This document shows, piece by piece, positions 1-12,400 of a stretch of DNA of 64,000 bases. Position numbers and translations under genes: made by a program. Numbering within the stretch: position 1 is the first letter of the stretch; each line of letters starts with the position of its first letter. The notes beneath the pieces were generated by a model. That model did no database searches, was not told where the DNA came from, and worked only from the letters and a program-made list of their open reading frames with translations. The DNA comes from Spironucleus salmonicida (Eukaryota > Fornicata > Diplomonadida > Hexamitidae): positions 194,001 through 258,000 of the forward strand of contig CM035322.1 of the NCBI GenBank assembly GCA_000497125.2. The letters are read 5' to 3'.

Positions 1-320
1 TTTGGCACAACACGCATAGAACCAATACAACGGATATCCGCTGGGAGTGAGCTATTAAGAGTTTCGTCAAAGTTATCTAATGGTTCACAATCTACTGTAA
101 AAAGTGCAGATGCAGCGGAAACACCTTTATCTGTTCTGGAAACTCTATCTAACCGAAGGCGCTTCAAATCATCGTCTCTAGCCAACCCAGATTTTACCAA
201 CGCATTGATCAGTTCAAGTTCAATCGTTTTAACTTTAGTTTATGATGGTTGAATTGCGGATCCTGAATAATTTTCACCAATATAGGCTAGTGCAATTAAT
301 TTATGAATTGTCTTTACCAT
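1..320 (-). CDS. tRNA pseudouridine synthase, TruA/Pus1 family (3' end outside window)
   Basis: About 106 residues of the amino terminus, starting at the ATG at 320 and running off the window edge. The segment SRTDKGVSA is the TruA/Pus1/Pus3 signature and contains the catalytic aspartate that attacks uridine; the N-terminal strand (LIALAYIGENYSGS) fits the first ferredoxin-like strand of this family. These enzymes convert uridine to pseudouridine in tRNA. One in-frame TAA sits in the fragment and must be read as Gln. The family is clear, but the fragment is too short to choose between Pus1- and Pus3-like members. A second, unrelated pseudouridine synthase (TruD type) lies at 56658-58334. Confidence 0.85.
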
Positions 321-672
321 TTTGGAGGAAAGAAAAATAATTAATAATTAAATTTACTACATCATAACTGAAAAATATAGTATTTAGATAACGTCTAGTA
401 ATCATTTTCATTCATATAGAACTCATAACTATTATTCAAAGCAAAGTTATGCCTCAAATTTGTCCATTTCTGATTAAGATTGATACTCATATGTTAATAA
501 TGCTAATAAAACGATATAAATTTCGTATTGATAATAAAACTAAGAAATAATTTGAAATATATCTGTTTAGTTGCAGTAATGATAAGATATTCCTATATTT
601 AATCATTGTACTATTAATAACGTAAATATTATTCATTAATATGTGATAAATAGAATATAAAATATAACTTAA
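321..672. other. AT-rich intergenic stretch, nothing seen
   Basis: Roughly 350 nt of AT-rich sequence upstream of the TruA-type gene and downstream of the 285-residue hypothetical gene. TGA/TCA triplets interrupt every frame and no coding pattern is visible. It presumably holds the promoter of the pseudouridine synthase and the 3' end of the upstream gene. Confidence 0.5.
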
Positions 673-1530
673 TCATAAGTCTAAATATCTGATCTCATCA
701 CAATATTATATTTACTCATCATTAGCTAATAATTTCCATCCATCGCACTCTTAAATAATGCCTCTAACTATACTAGACCCTACAAATTTGCCTTCTCTTA
801 ACATATGAAATCGTTTATTAAACAACATAGTTCTCAATATTTCAATTCTATCATTATACTACAATGTATTAAGTAAACTTGCAGTCATCTTATCTAACAA
901 AATATAACTATTCTAAAGTTTAACCTCAATATACTGATTTTCTAATTAAAATTAAACTTTCATACCTTCTAACATTCTAGAGCTAATAATTTCTTTTTAA
1001 ATTAATTCTAAATCCTTAGGTTAATTAAACTATAAATTAATTAAAGGAGTAGTGGTATCTATATATTAAGTTGAAATTATAATATCAATGTTATTTTATA
1101 TATCATAAATACACTACTAAGAATCTTCCATAGATGAATCAAATATGATAACATTTGATTAGATTTATGACATTTAAGTTGAAAAATAAGAAAAACTAGA
1201 GTTTTTAAGTTCGTGTAACCCTTTTAATAATTAAACTAAAAAATCTAGTTAAAAGCCATTAGCATAGATAATAACTTTCTTCGCGGCTGTTTATTTATAT
1301 ATTAAATCAGTATCTATTGGCAATATGAAAATTTTAGCGTCCTATCTTTGAATTTCGCAGATAGGCCCTTTTTAGTCAGAATAAGTTTCAATTAATGTGA
1401 GAGAAGATGAAACATCTAATTGGTTAGTGATTACTTTCTTATTAATCTTTGTGATTCCCTAAATAGGTATTATAGTAAACATCCCTGTTATAAAAAATTC
1501 AGATGATTCTACTATTAATAGCCTATTCAT
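673..1530 (-). CDS. Hypothetical protein, 285 aa
   Basis: Open for 286 codons when TAA/TAG are Gln, from ATG at 1530 (MNRLLIVESSEFF) to TGA at 673. The protein is mostly mixed alpha/beta in look, with strand-like hydrophobic runs in the first third (AKIFILPIDTDLIYK, VIIYANG) and a helical C-terminal third (LLDKMTASLLNTLQYNDRI). No signal peptide, membrane span or recognisable motif was found, so no function is proposed. It lies 36 nt downstream of the amino-acid transporter on the same strand, close enough that the intervening sequence can hold only the transporter's 3' end and this gene's promoter. Confidence 0.75.
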
Positions 1531-1566
1531 TTTAGAGTGAAAAACATAATATAGATAATAATTATA

Positions 1567-2975
1567 TCAAGTTTACTTTGTTATATCAAAAAATGTACTT
1601 AGTACAAAAGAAGATATATTAATTAAAATAACGATAACTGTAGCACAAATTAATCCAATAAGTTTGGGTATATTCGGTTTCTTCTTCATCATTGAAACTT
1701 CTTCTTAATTTATATCCGTAACATAAATTGAATTTTACAACTAAGTTTCTGGTATAGCTAGCTACAAATCACTTTAATTATTCTAATTTTAATTAGTTAT
1801 AAATATTTCCCCGATTTCTTTATTTTTGTATAAAAACAATATAGGGAATATCCAGTATTCAATGTACCCTAAAATACTAGCCATAATACTAAAAACTTTC
1901 AGAATATCAGGTATTAGTATACTAAATCCACAGGAAATAAATACAATACAGATCCATATGAGAATATAAACTATATATCCTTTTTAGTATCTTTATTTTA
2001 TTTGAATATTTTCATAAACATGCCTCTTATAGGAAATGTAACAACTACATATGTTAGAAGTATAACCATGGCATAAAGTAGTCTTACAGTTGTCATTGTA
2101 TAGTTTTATGGGACAAAACTTAATAATACATTTGTTGAAATATCACTTCCAAATAGGAAAAGGCATACAAATGCCATCACTACACATAACCCTGATGTAG
2201 CTAAAGTGCCAATAACAATATATTTTTTAAGTAGTGCCCTCCTATATTCACCATCTCCTGGCATATTATTATATACAATAGGGATACTGGCTTAGCATCC
2301 ATATATAGCCTTAAATATTGGAAGTCTTTGCATAATCTCAAAAAATATATAATGCCCTTTTACATGAATTGGGACTGCTAATTACCTTTTGGATGGTAAT
2401 TTAATAATACTCACTACACCATTAATATTGATATCTGTGGTACCAACCTTAGTGGCAATTATTAAAAAAATACAAGCACAAATTACAGCAAAAGCAGCAA
2501 AAGATTGCTTAGCAGTAGATAAATTAGATATCGCCTTTAAACTCTTAAACACAAGAAAACCAGACAATACGACGAAAATAATTATCTTGATATATACTGT
2601 CTTAAAGTTATAATTGGACACAGCGAGAACAAATATGTTGATATAATCTGCACAAATCGAAACATATTAGGTTAAATATCCTAAATATTGAATCACAATG
2701 AATACTTCAACTATATTTGAAAATACTTTTCCAAATAATCCAGTAAGAAGATCAGATATAGTTTAACAACTAGTATAATAACATGCATCCACAATATAAT
2801 TAAACCCAAAAAGAGAATATAAAGCCGTAAATGTGGTAAATAAAATACCTATAGGCCATGCAAGTCTCATATAAATATAAGGTAGGGCGAGAAGCTATGC
2901 ACCTATCATTAAATTGCAAATAGTTAGTGAGACTCTTACCAATTCTTTCGATTTCTATGAAACTTTCAAACTCAT
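1567..2975 (-). CDS. Amino acid/auxin permease (AAAP) family transporter, two exons
   Basis: A multi-pass membrane protein of 461 residues after removal of a 23-nt intron (1922-1944). The start at 2975 gives MSLKVSQKSKELVRVSLTIC, followed by the family's first span with a conserved IGAxxLxLPY-type element (here IGAQLLALPY). About ten to eleven hydrophobic spans follow. After the intron the text VFILIPDILKVFSIMGSILG matches the usual 'P-D-x-x-x-V-x-x-x-x-G' stretch before the last spans. AAAP proteins move neutral amino acids across plasma or vacuolar membranes by ion coupling; substrate and membrane cannot be read here. Without splicing, the frame would end at TGA 1899 and lose the conserved C-terminal spans. 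Confidence 0.75.
1922..1944 (-). other. Putative 23-nt spliceosomal intron in the AAAP transporter
   Basis: On the minus strand this segment begins GTATTT and ends TTTAG. Its length is 2 modulo 3, and removing it joins two frames that each match the transporter family, producing an uninterrupted conserved stretch across the junction. Introns of 15-35 nt with GTA and TAG ends are known in ciliates such as Paramecium and heterotrichs. A one-base frameshift mutation or sequencing error is the alternative. Confidence 0.6.
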
Positions 2976-4317
2976 TTTTAAAGATGTAGACCATTTTTAT
3001 TTATTGGAATAATATAATTATATACCTATACGATTTTGTATAGTTTTAAATATTAAACAAGGCACACTAACTATACTAATATGTTATGTTTGTAATTTTC
3101 GATATTGTTAACTTCGCTTACTATAAGTTATCTGATTTTAGAGTTAAATATAAATATAATAATTCTTTAGGCACTGGTGATATTTACTTATTTCATTTTA
3201 AAAATTAGTATCATATAAATTTGGAACCATATATGTATTATAATTATACATCAAATTTATTTGTTTAATCTAATGTAAATATTTTTTAGTTCAACTAATT
3301 TATCGTATCTTTTACCTATACCGTGAATAATAAATTTCATTAACCATAACCAATGAAATTTTATGTTTGATCATCACATAATACTTCCCTTAAATTATCT
3401 ACTTTGCTATAGATTAATTACTTGAAAATGTTAGTAGTACAAATATAATATAGTACTTATTTTAAAAATTAATACCGGTTATTATTTAAAGATAGTGATT
3501 TTAATAATCATAGTAATAAGTTGTTTTATTTATAAAATCACTGATCTGTGCCAAATAGTGATTGTATTTAATGCATAACATTTACAATTTTAATATTATT
3601 ATTTTATTTAGTAATGCATAAATGGAATAATTATCCGACTAATTTAAAACAATAATAAAATTATATATTTTATTAAATAGTAAATGTATAATAATTATAA
3701 AGATGTCAATCCTATGATATAATATCAGTAGAAACTAAAATATTTCATAAAATAATATTAAAGATTAAATATGAATAAGATTATATTTATAAAATGAAAT
3801 ATAAGTAGTAACTAAATTCATTAAAATTATAGAATCTGCATACAATAATTCAAAGACTTATTTATATTAACCATTTTTTGATGTTTTAAGTATTTAATGT
3901 ATGTAAGTTTAATTTAGTTCTAATAATTTATTATAAAAACTATATACTCCATAATATTATTATGATATGAATAAATGTGTAATGTTATTATTTCTGATTA
4001 ACTTAGTTATATTATAGATGATACTTATAATATCTAAAGAATAATTAAGATAATAATAATAATTACATTTTATTGAATTTAAATATGATAGTATAAATAA
4101 TTTAGTAATTAGCTTTGAAGAATGATTATTTTACAATATAACAATATGTTATTTTAATAATAGTTGGTCTGGATTAAATATTTGCTATCATATGTATTAT
4201 TTAGTTCAATTTTACATATAAAATTAATTAAGAAACAAATTATATTAACTTACCTGACTTTAATTAGTATAGTAAAATATTATTAAAATTGTTAATAAAT
4301 TATAAAAATATACTTAC
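2976..4317. other. AT-rich gene-free stretch of about 1.3 kb
   Basis: Very AT-rich, with frequent TGA/TCA in all frames and no coding signature under either the standard or the modified code. It separates the start of the AAAP transporter from the 3' end of the thioredoxin-fold gene, so it probably includes one promoter. No tRNA-like fold or long repeat was noticed. Confidence 0.5.
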
Positions 4318-5361
4318 TCATATAATATTTAGCATATTCTTTCTTAAATCCTAAACTGTACTTTTACTTCGCCTAACATGATCTTTGTCGTACATTTCAA
4401 ATCTTTTAGAGTTGTTTCTAATTGGTGTAACAGAATTTAAAAGGTTTTATAAATCATCACCTAAACCTGGACCTGGACGTCTAAATTTAGGCTTTCCTGG
4501 AGGAGGTCCAAATATTGTTTTTTATGGGGTTTATATTTTAAAAGTTGACTTGGATACAGAAAATGATTTTAATTTAGGAGTATTAATTTCTGATATGATA
4601 GATTGACAACTTTACTGCTATTCACCAGTTACAAAATTTTTAATGCCAGATTTTGGTGTTGAGAAAACATTCCTTACTGTATTGGTAGGAAGATTAATCT
4701 GACCTCTGTATGTATTCACTGCATTCGAATCATATTTATATGAGTTTTATATTTTAACGGATTTAGAACGTTTCTTTTCAGGCGTACAGTTTTCTTGTTT
4801 GAGATCTGATAAATATTAACTAATATTAACCATTGATGATTTTTTCGGAGATAAATGGATCAAAACTGACCTAGATTTCCTTTCTGCATGATGTGCTAAA
4901 TTTTCCTATTTACAATTTAATTGAATAAGTTATTAAAGAAGAGTTGCAATCTAAGATTCTTTAAAATCATTTGGTGACCGCTATATAAATCCTCTGAGTT
5001 CAAAGCTTGCTGGATGACCCTCAAAAATTTTATACCCTTTTGAGTTATAAACTATGACCTGAGGAAGACATGGAGATTTTAATAAATCAGAAAAAGTTGT
5101 ATTATCGATTATAATATTTTCTGAATACAATAATTACGGATATTTTATATTTTAATGCTCCTATGTAACAAATGCTGTGAAAGTTTTAGTTGTTGAAGAT
5201 AAGTTGATGAACCGTTAAATATAATCTAAGGAAGACAATGCGGTTGTAGCGAAATAATATAAAGCTATATTTTAGCCTTTATAATATGGCTTGACATAAT
5301 TTTAAAATCTTGCTTTTTTAGGTGCATAATGCCAGTTATCTACAACTTTATCTATAAACAT
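4318..5361 (-). CDS. Thioredoxin-fold protein with basic Ser/Pro-rich tail, 347 aa
   Basis: ATG at 5361, TGA at 4318, 347 residues. Residues 1-130 read as a thioredoxin-like fold: YYFATTALSSLDYIQRF resembles the first helix, and CLPQVIVYNSKGYKIFEGHP resembles the cis-proline strand and following 'kG..v..G' hairpin. There is no CxxC pair, so a disulphide reductase function is doubtful; redox-inactive thioredoxin folds often serve as scaffolds, including in cilia. The remaining two-thirds is basic and rich in Ser, Pro and Lys (KSRSVLIH, STPKSGIK, GPPPGKPKFRRPGPG), probably disordered. It starts 65 nt from the divergent 123-residue gene. Confidence 0.55.
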
Positions 5362-5426
5362 TATTTTAAATTTTAAAGAAATATATTATTATATTACTTA
5401 TAATTAAATATTACTTTTGCGGAAGA

Positions 5427-5798
5427 ATGCCAGAAAAAGAATCATTTAATGCAGTATTTTTCGATATGACATGGCGTGATCGTCTTAATAAAGAATATTC
5501 AGAAGTATTAAAAACAAGAAAGTAACCGGATATTACTTTATATCATAATACAGAAACATAGTATATTTTTGGAGGTTCAGATTTGAAATAAGATTATCAC
5601 AGCGAGATGACAGCATCATTTGGGGCGCGAGGAAAAATGATTCAAGATCGTCCTGATGTAAAATTAGATAAAAATACATTCATACCAGAGTCAGAATATC
5701 ATACTACAAATGGCGATACATATGGATATGGAGATAAGTATGAAAAAACAGATTCAAACATATTTACAGGTACTCATAAGATGTGCAAATATTAATGA
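5427..5798 (+). CDS. Small Gly/Tyr-rich hypothetical protein, 123 aa
   Basis: From ATG 5427 to TGA 5796-5798. The protein is soluble, with no signal or membrane span, and has a run of short aromatic/Gly elements (SFGARGKMIQDRPDV, TTNGDTYGYGDKYEK). Short proteins of this texture are common among ciliary microtubule-associated proteins, but that is only an analogy and I do not recognise a family. Gln is written TAA or TAG four times. It shares a 65-nt divergent gap with the thioredoxin-fold gene. Confidence 0.65.
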
Positions 5799-6427
5799 GT
5801 CAAATTTTTATCAATTATATATTATCTGATGAATATAAGTTTAATAATCAGGTAATTTTACCTGTATTTAAGCTTATAAGATATTACCTTTTATATAATT
5901 CATATAATTTTAATAACAAATCAGTAGACTAGTATAAATATATTAAGAGTAAAATTCAATATTCTTCAATATTATTTTATGATTCAGGATAATACAAAGA
6001 AGATTCAAATAACTGTAATACATTTGTTACCAAACAAACATGTAAGCATGTTAGTATTAAAAATTTATTATAACTTTTATATTTACTTCTTATGTAAAGC
6101 TTTCAGAGGAGTAATCTTCAACATCCAATAGGAACTAATAATACTAAGCATGAAAAATTAAATATATAAATGGTCTTCATATTATTTAATTTATTTCACT
6201 ATCACTTATATTTAGTATTTTCATACAAAAAATTATTAAAATAGAAAATAATTATCCATCATTGATTCATCTTATTTGTTAACTATTTTAGTAACTGCAG
6301 GTTTTATTTAATTAGTGACTTCTCATGACTTGATATTATATTTATTTCGCCTTCTTTATTTCTTGCCAAGGTGCACTCCTTAGAGATACGAAATATAGAT
6401 TATAAGTATAAAACGTAATAATCACGA
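5799..6427. other. AT-rich stretch between convergent genes
   Basis: About 630 nt between the end of the 123-residue gene and the end of the dynein gene. A plus-strand ORF of about 157 codons begins at 5795, overlapping the preceding stop, but its composition looks like translated AT-rich spacer. A second plus-strand open frame further right is the antisense of the dynein C terminus. I annotate no gene here. Confidence 0.45.
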
Positions 6428-9400
6428 TCATAATGCTCCCACTCCAAAAAATGCACCGAGTCTCAAAATCTCTTCAGCTGCAAATTTACCGGAATTTTCA
6501 ACTAAAACAATTGGTTTACAAATTCCACCACATCTGACTGGAATAGGTACGTACTTGCGGCTCACAGCTGTGCAATTTTTCCAACTTTAACCTTCCAATT
6601 CTCCTAAATTTTCAGTTGTTACTACAGCAAAATATACAGAAAACTCCTCCTCGAAACCTTACAGATCGGCAGTACTGTAGTTTACCAACTCACCCAAAAT
6701 AGGGTCAAAACTCGCTCCAAAAAGTTGCAAGTTTGTCACTTCGATACTGAAGACCCCTAAGCTCGATTCCACCAGATCACCGTTTTTCTATAAAATAAGC
6801 TACGATTTTGGTCGTTTTAAAAGGCCAATTACTCGAGTAAACTATAGTGGAATTACTGTTTTTAGAGAGTGCAAAATGCGCTGAAAATTCAATATATTAC
6901 CTAGCTCGAAAATTGCAATTTGACCGTTAATTTTCCAAATATTTTCCAGAGAATGAAAGTACGTTTGCTATCCCACAACTTCTAATTAGGACTGGAAAAT
7001 AGTCTAAAAGAAGTGGTAAGGCTGTTAGAAATTCGTAAAATAGAGCGGGTTTTACTGCTAATTAAGTGATTTGAAGAAGATAGCAAGTTAGCTTGGGAAC
7101 ATCCGAGACAGTTCGTCACTGTTTACAAAATTCTACTCAGTTCTTTTCAGGAGATTCTATGTTTAGAGTATTCTAGATTCTCTACATGATAAGAATGCTC
7201 GTGATAGTCTTTCTGGAAGTGGGATATTTAGGGCACATCGAAGCTGAGTTCTTGTAACTTGATCTGGAGATTGGATTGAAATTAGTGTATTAAGATGCTT
7301 CAGCTTTTATAAAATTTCAGATATTGAGATGTTCGAAGTTGAAAATTATAGAGTTTCAAAAATATTATCGATTAAGACTATTGATCGGTTTTACTAATTT
7401 AGCGTAGCGTAAACTGAATCATGCATTTTTTCAGGATCTAACACGTTAATAAATGGGTCCTTAAAGTTTTAAAGAGCATTAATTAACACATTATAATCAT
7501 CAAATATGATTTTTTGAGGTTTTTATACCTTTACTTTTTATTTAGGCTCATTAGTTAAGCATTACATATTTGTTGACCCATCTGAGGACTCTTAACCTGT
7601 AATTTAGCTTGACTATTCTACTGAACTTGACATATTTGAAATAGAGGATTTAGAGAAACTATCTTCATCCATAAACTCTGGATTATCTACGTCGTCCCCT
7701 TCGTCGTCAGAATAATTTCCTTTATCGTTTTAAATTTAAAATACAGCATCATTACTATTAAGTGATATAGTTCTTTATTCATTAACAGAAGAAACTAGTT
7801 GCTATGGTAAAATATTTATTATTGACAAGTCTAAATTAACAAGCTATTTTTAGCTTTCATCAAAATCTAGTTATTCCATGGAGATGTATCTAGAAAATTT
7901 CCAAGAAGTAGTTTCTATTATATTGTAACTAAGATAATTTACCTAAAACCAATTTTTAGCTACATCTTCAAAATGATTAAATATAGGTTAATCTGACTCA
8001 ATTTAACTGTCTTATAATGACATTGATAGAACTAAAGTTAATAATGATTCTTTATCGGTTAATCTAATATTGTAGGGGGATGGACTGAACTTATAAAATG
8101 ATTGAATAATGATTGTAAAAATATGTTAAAATGACTATAATGGATTAGAAGGTCTTTACAAATAACAGAATATTGGATCAATAATATTCATCAATGAATA
8201 TAAACTATTTGTCCAATTTGAAATATAAGACTAAGATAATTATCTATTAATTGAAGATGTGTAGTATTCAGCATATAAACAAGATGGAATTAATATAATC
8301 CAAGGATGTAATTTTGTTTATGATATTTTGGCTTACAAAACATTATTTGTTATATTTTAAATTTGAGTATTAAATGTAAAAACATCTATTAACGTAATTT
8401 ATAAGATATTATCATCAGTAATTTCTTCATCAGATATAATATACTCAAATTTTCTAAATTCTTATAAATTTATCATAACATTCTAAATAAGTTTTGATAT
8501 ATGGAAATATTGATCGTAAAAAATAACTCCAAACGAAATATTATCTTTAGCTGATTTGTTTAAAATAGAAATTATTTATTAACATATTTGATAAATTACA
8601 GGGTCTAAAATAGTACTAATAGAGAACTGCTCATCAAATTATAGTATATTTTTGAAGTAGTGAAAAGGTTTAGTAAAGCAAGTTATTAGGTCATCATGAT
8701 TAGCAACATATTAATTATTACAAATACCTGATGCTTATTTCTCTACACTTGGAAGAAGGCTATTGACTAATTAAAATGGGGATCCACCGGTACTTCCTGA
8801 TATTAAAGTTGATAAAGTCTCAATCTCATGAATAATATTTTCTGGCTTCAAAACCGAAGAAATTAAGAACATTGCATGATATGATGGATACTCATTTATA
8901 TTAAATCCTTTTGGTGGAACTTGTACCTATGTATGTTCTGCTGTTTTATATAATTAGTCAAATAACCATCGATGTTCTTCAGATTTCGTCAATATTTTGT
9001 TTAGCCATTAAGGATTTTTCATGGAAAATCCTCTAATCATTGATAATAATGGACTTTTAACCTTCGATAAATTAACAAATGTTGCCGTATTTTTTAAAAA
9101 GAATTGCATTGTATTTTTCATTAGTTTATTGTACCTAGATAAAGCTTGCATAGTAATCCAGGAATATTATAATTATGATGACATTCTACATAATTCTGGA
9201 ATAACTTGTTTAATATTCTGTATCTTTTTAAGTTATTTATGTATTTATTAGCTGGAATACATTTTTTATATTGAAAAAATATTATTAGGATTAAATGACA
9301 AAGATAAAGCTTAAGCACAAACCATTTTTGCATAGTCTTAATATTTGTTAGTAAAAATGCTATTAATCAACGATATATCGAAATATTAAGCGCGTATGCT

Positions 9401-12400
9401 ATCGATGGATAATAATCCAGACACTCCAAATATAATATTATATGCAATTAACCATAATGAAGAAAGGACGTCTTATGGAACCATTAATGATAATCTGGTA
9501 GATATAACGCTTAGGGCACAGCTAGCAATAAAAATAATAATATCGTTAGGCTGATTTTTAGCAAGATAAAATAGTGGATAAATATCTACAAATATCTGAA
9601 CATCATATTATTTTTATTCTTTGTCAGATAATTCTCTAGTTACAGTAGATAGTTAACTGATAATTTTTTCTTTAAAAAGTATTAATTATTACCTAATTTA
9701 TTATATAAGCAAACTCATAAATTCTGAGGACGTAAAATTAGCCAATGGAGTTTATATTATTTATAATTACGATATAACATACTAGAATGATTAGATACTT
9801 TATGATACAACTAGTAAATTATCATATATTGACTTCTTTATCAATTATTTTGATAAACATAAAAGTTCAAATTCACCATTTACTTCATCAATATACTAAT
9901 CAAGATCAATTAAGGTAACTAATTAAAATCTAGACTTACTAAATGTTTTTACAGATTTGAATAAAACATCCAACATTTTACTTTATGCTTTATTACTTTA
10001 CATAAAAACAGAGATTTCCTAAATAACAACTATAATGTGGTCAGTTTAAATTTTGGCTACTTCAAAGGTATCTTTATTATATTCTATTGTTAATTTATCA
10101 AGTTTAGCAAAAATATTAGCCTTAAAGTATGTCATGTATAGTTTATGTAAAGCATTGATAGAAATAAGAATTTGGGTCTTAGCAACCCTAATTTATTCTT
10201 TAGAGTATCTATCATTATAAATTGGGCCAAAAACTTCAGTTACTAGGTTTTCACAAATAGTATACTATTAATTAGATCCTTATTACTACTCAGATATGTT
10301 TAAACACTAAATAGATGAATTATCTATTAAACTAACTTAATATAAATCGAGTTATTTTAAGATATCGTGAATATTATCTTTACTATCGAATCCTAAAACT
10401 ATAGGAATATCTTTTAATGGTATTTGACTGGTTAATCTAAGAGGCCCTATAATAATTTTATTCTAATACTTAGTTTGCGGTGAAATTTTTTATAATATTA
10501 ATTTCCTAACAAAATACAATAATTTAATATTTACATTTTTGGTTCTAAAACTATTAAATACAATAACTTTTTAATCAAGAATCGCTGATTTTAATTTTTA
10601 TAATGAAATTCCTAAAGGATCACATATATTAATAATTACTACTAATGATTATAACTTTTCCACGAATTAATGAACAACCTAGTGATCATAATCTTTACCA
10701 CTAATTAATTGTGTTACAATATTTTATGATGTTATGTTATAAAACTAAGAAGCTATACATAATCCAGCTGCTCTAGCTAATTTATCATCAATAAATTAAA
10801 TGCTTATTCCTATATTATAGTTAAGGAGTGCTGATTAAAGAATACAGTAATATGGATCACCTATTTACCAAGGGAAATTATAATATTGAATCACAGGTAA
10901 AATAGGCCAATCAGGTTTAAGTTATTCAATAATATTATTTAACATCATAAACTTACCTCCTGTTAACGTGTTATTTCCAATTATAACTGTATCTGATTAT
11001 AATAATTTTGTTGATATAACTCTATCCTTATATAGTTATTCTGAATGTCTAACATTAAATCCATAGAATTAAAGTATGAGTAAGTATTAAAAGTTAAATT
11101 TATCATAAAATGTATCTAAATTATTATAGATTTTGGTAAGATGAGCACCTAAATCTCCATATGAACCTGTATGAATCGCTTATAAAAATTATTAATCATC
11201 CAAATTATCATTAAGCCCAAATATTAGGAAGCTTACAGCTCCGACCACATCTATTGCTAATGATTTAAGTGAAACTTATTAAGACATTATTTCTTACGAA
11301 ATTATAGAAAGCGTCGATTTAAAAAAGTCTCGCATCATAACAGCCTCCGCCACTGAAGCTTATACTCTTTGTTAATCTGCTGTTAAAGGTATACCATCTT
11401 AAACAGATTAAGAATATATTTTTGACAATAATTTATTAATTATTCCTTAGAAATAACTGATAGATATTTCTTGTATTTATAGTTATCTGAATTCTTATTT
11501 TGCAGGTTCCGCTAGTCTCTCATATAGTCCAAGCATATTTTAAGTTTTTTCGTATACAAAGTCTAAGATATATAACTTACTTAGAATTTAGTGAGATAAA
11601 CTTACACATATTTCTGTAAATTTAATGAAATTAATAACAGGTGACTTATTATATTTACTAAATTCTTTATAAACAGCTGTCTAAGAATATATTAAATCCT
11701 ACTCAAATACTGAAAAATTGAAATGGATTGCTTTATATTACATTTTTTCTGGTTTTTTACAACCACTCAAAAGATATATATCGTATAACGAATTCCTTTT
11801 CTAAGTTAATAAATTAGAATAATATTAACGTTCATGTTGTTTCTATACTTTTAATAAGATAGGCTTTAATGACTTTTCACTTTGTAAGAAAGATTTGAAA
11901 ACCTTGCTTTTATCATGAATTTTATGTTTTTAGAATTAATTTACTTAAAATACAGGTAAATTTATAGACTCAATATCCTTATAAACAGATTATAATTTAG
12001 GTGTATTGTTGATTTCAATAATTGATAGATTAGATGCTAATATACTACTTATCATTTTATAATGGACAATTGATTCAATCTAGTAATTATGACAAATTAA
12101 CATAGTAAGGCATTATAATTCTTCAATAGTAAATAAATTTTAAACAATATTCATTGGATTTAATAGCCTAGTCAAAATATCTTTTATAGTAAAATTACTA
12201 TTTATTTTGTAGTTTAAAGTAAAACTGTCTATTAAAAGTATACATTCTAATGGCATCATTGTCATATCATCTAATAACTATAATTTACTTTTAGATCGCT
12301 TATTTCTTTTTTATGATATATATTTTTAACTCATTTCATCCCAGTTGGTACATTTAATTGGAAGAGAAGATAAAAATCTTCCATTTGATATTATTTTTGA

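Noticed and set aside
5795-6268. A plus-strand ORF of about 157 codons overlapping the stop of the 123-residue gene
   Set aside because: With TGA as the only stop, open frames of this length occur by chance in DNA this AT-rich, and the amino-acid composition looks like translated spacer.
6420-6894. A plus-strand open frame with few TGAs and moderate GC
   Set aside because: It is the antisense of the dynein C-terminal domain, which carries conserved family elements on the minus strand.
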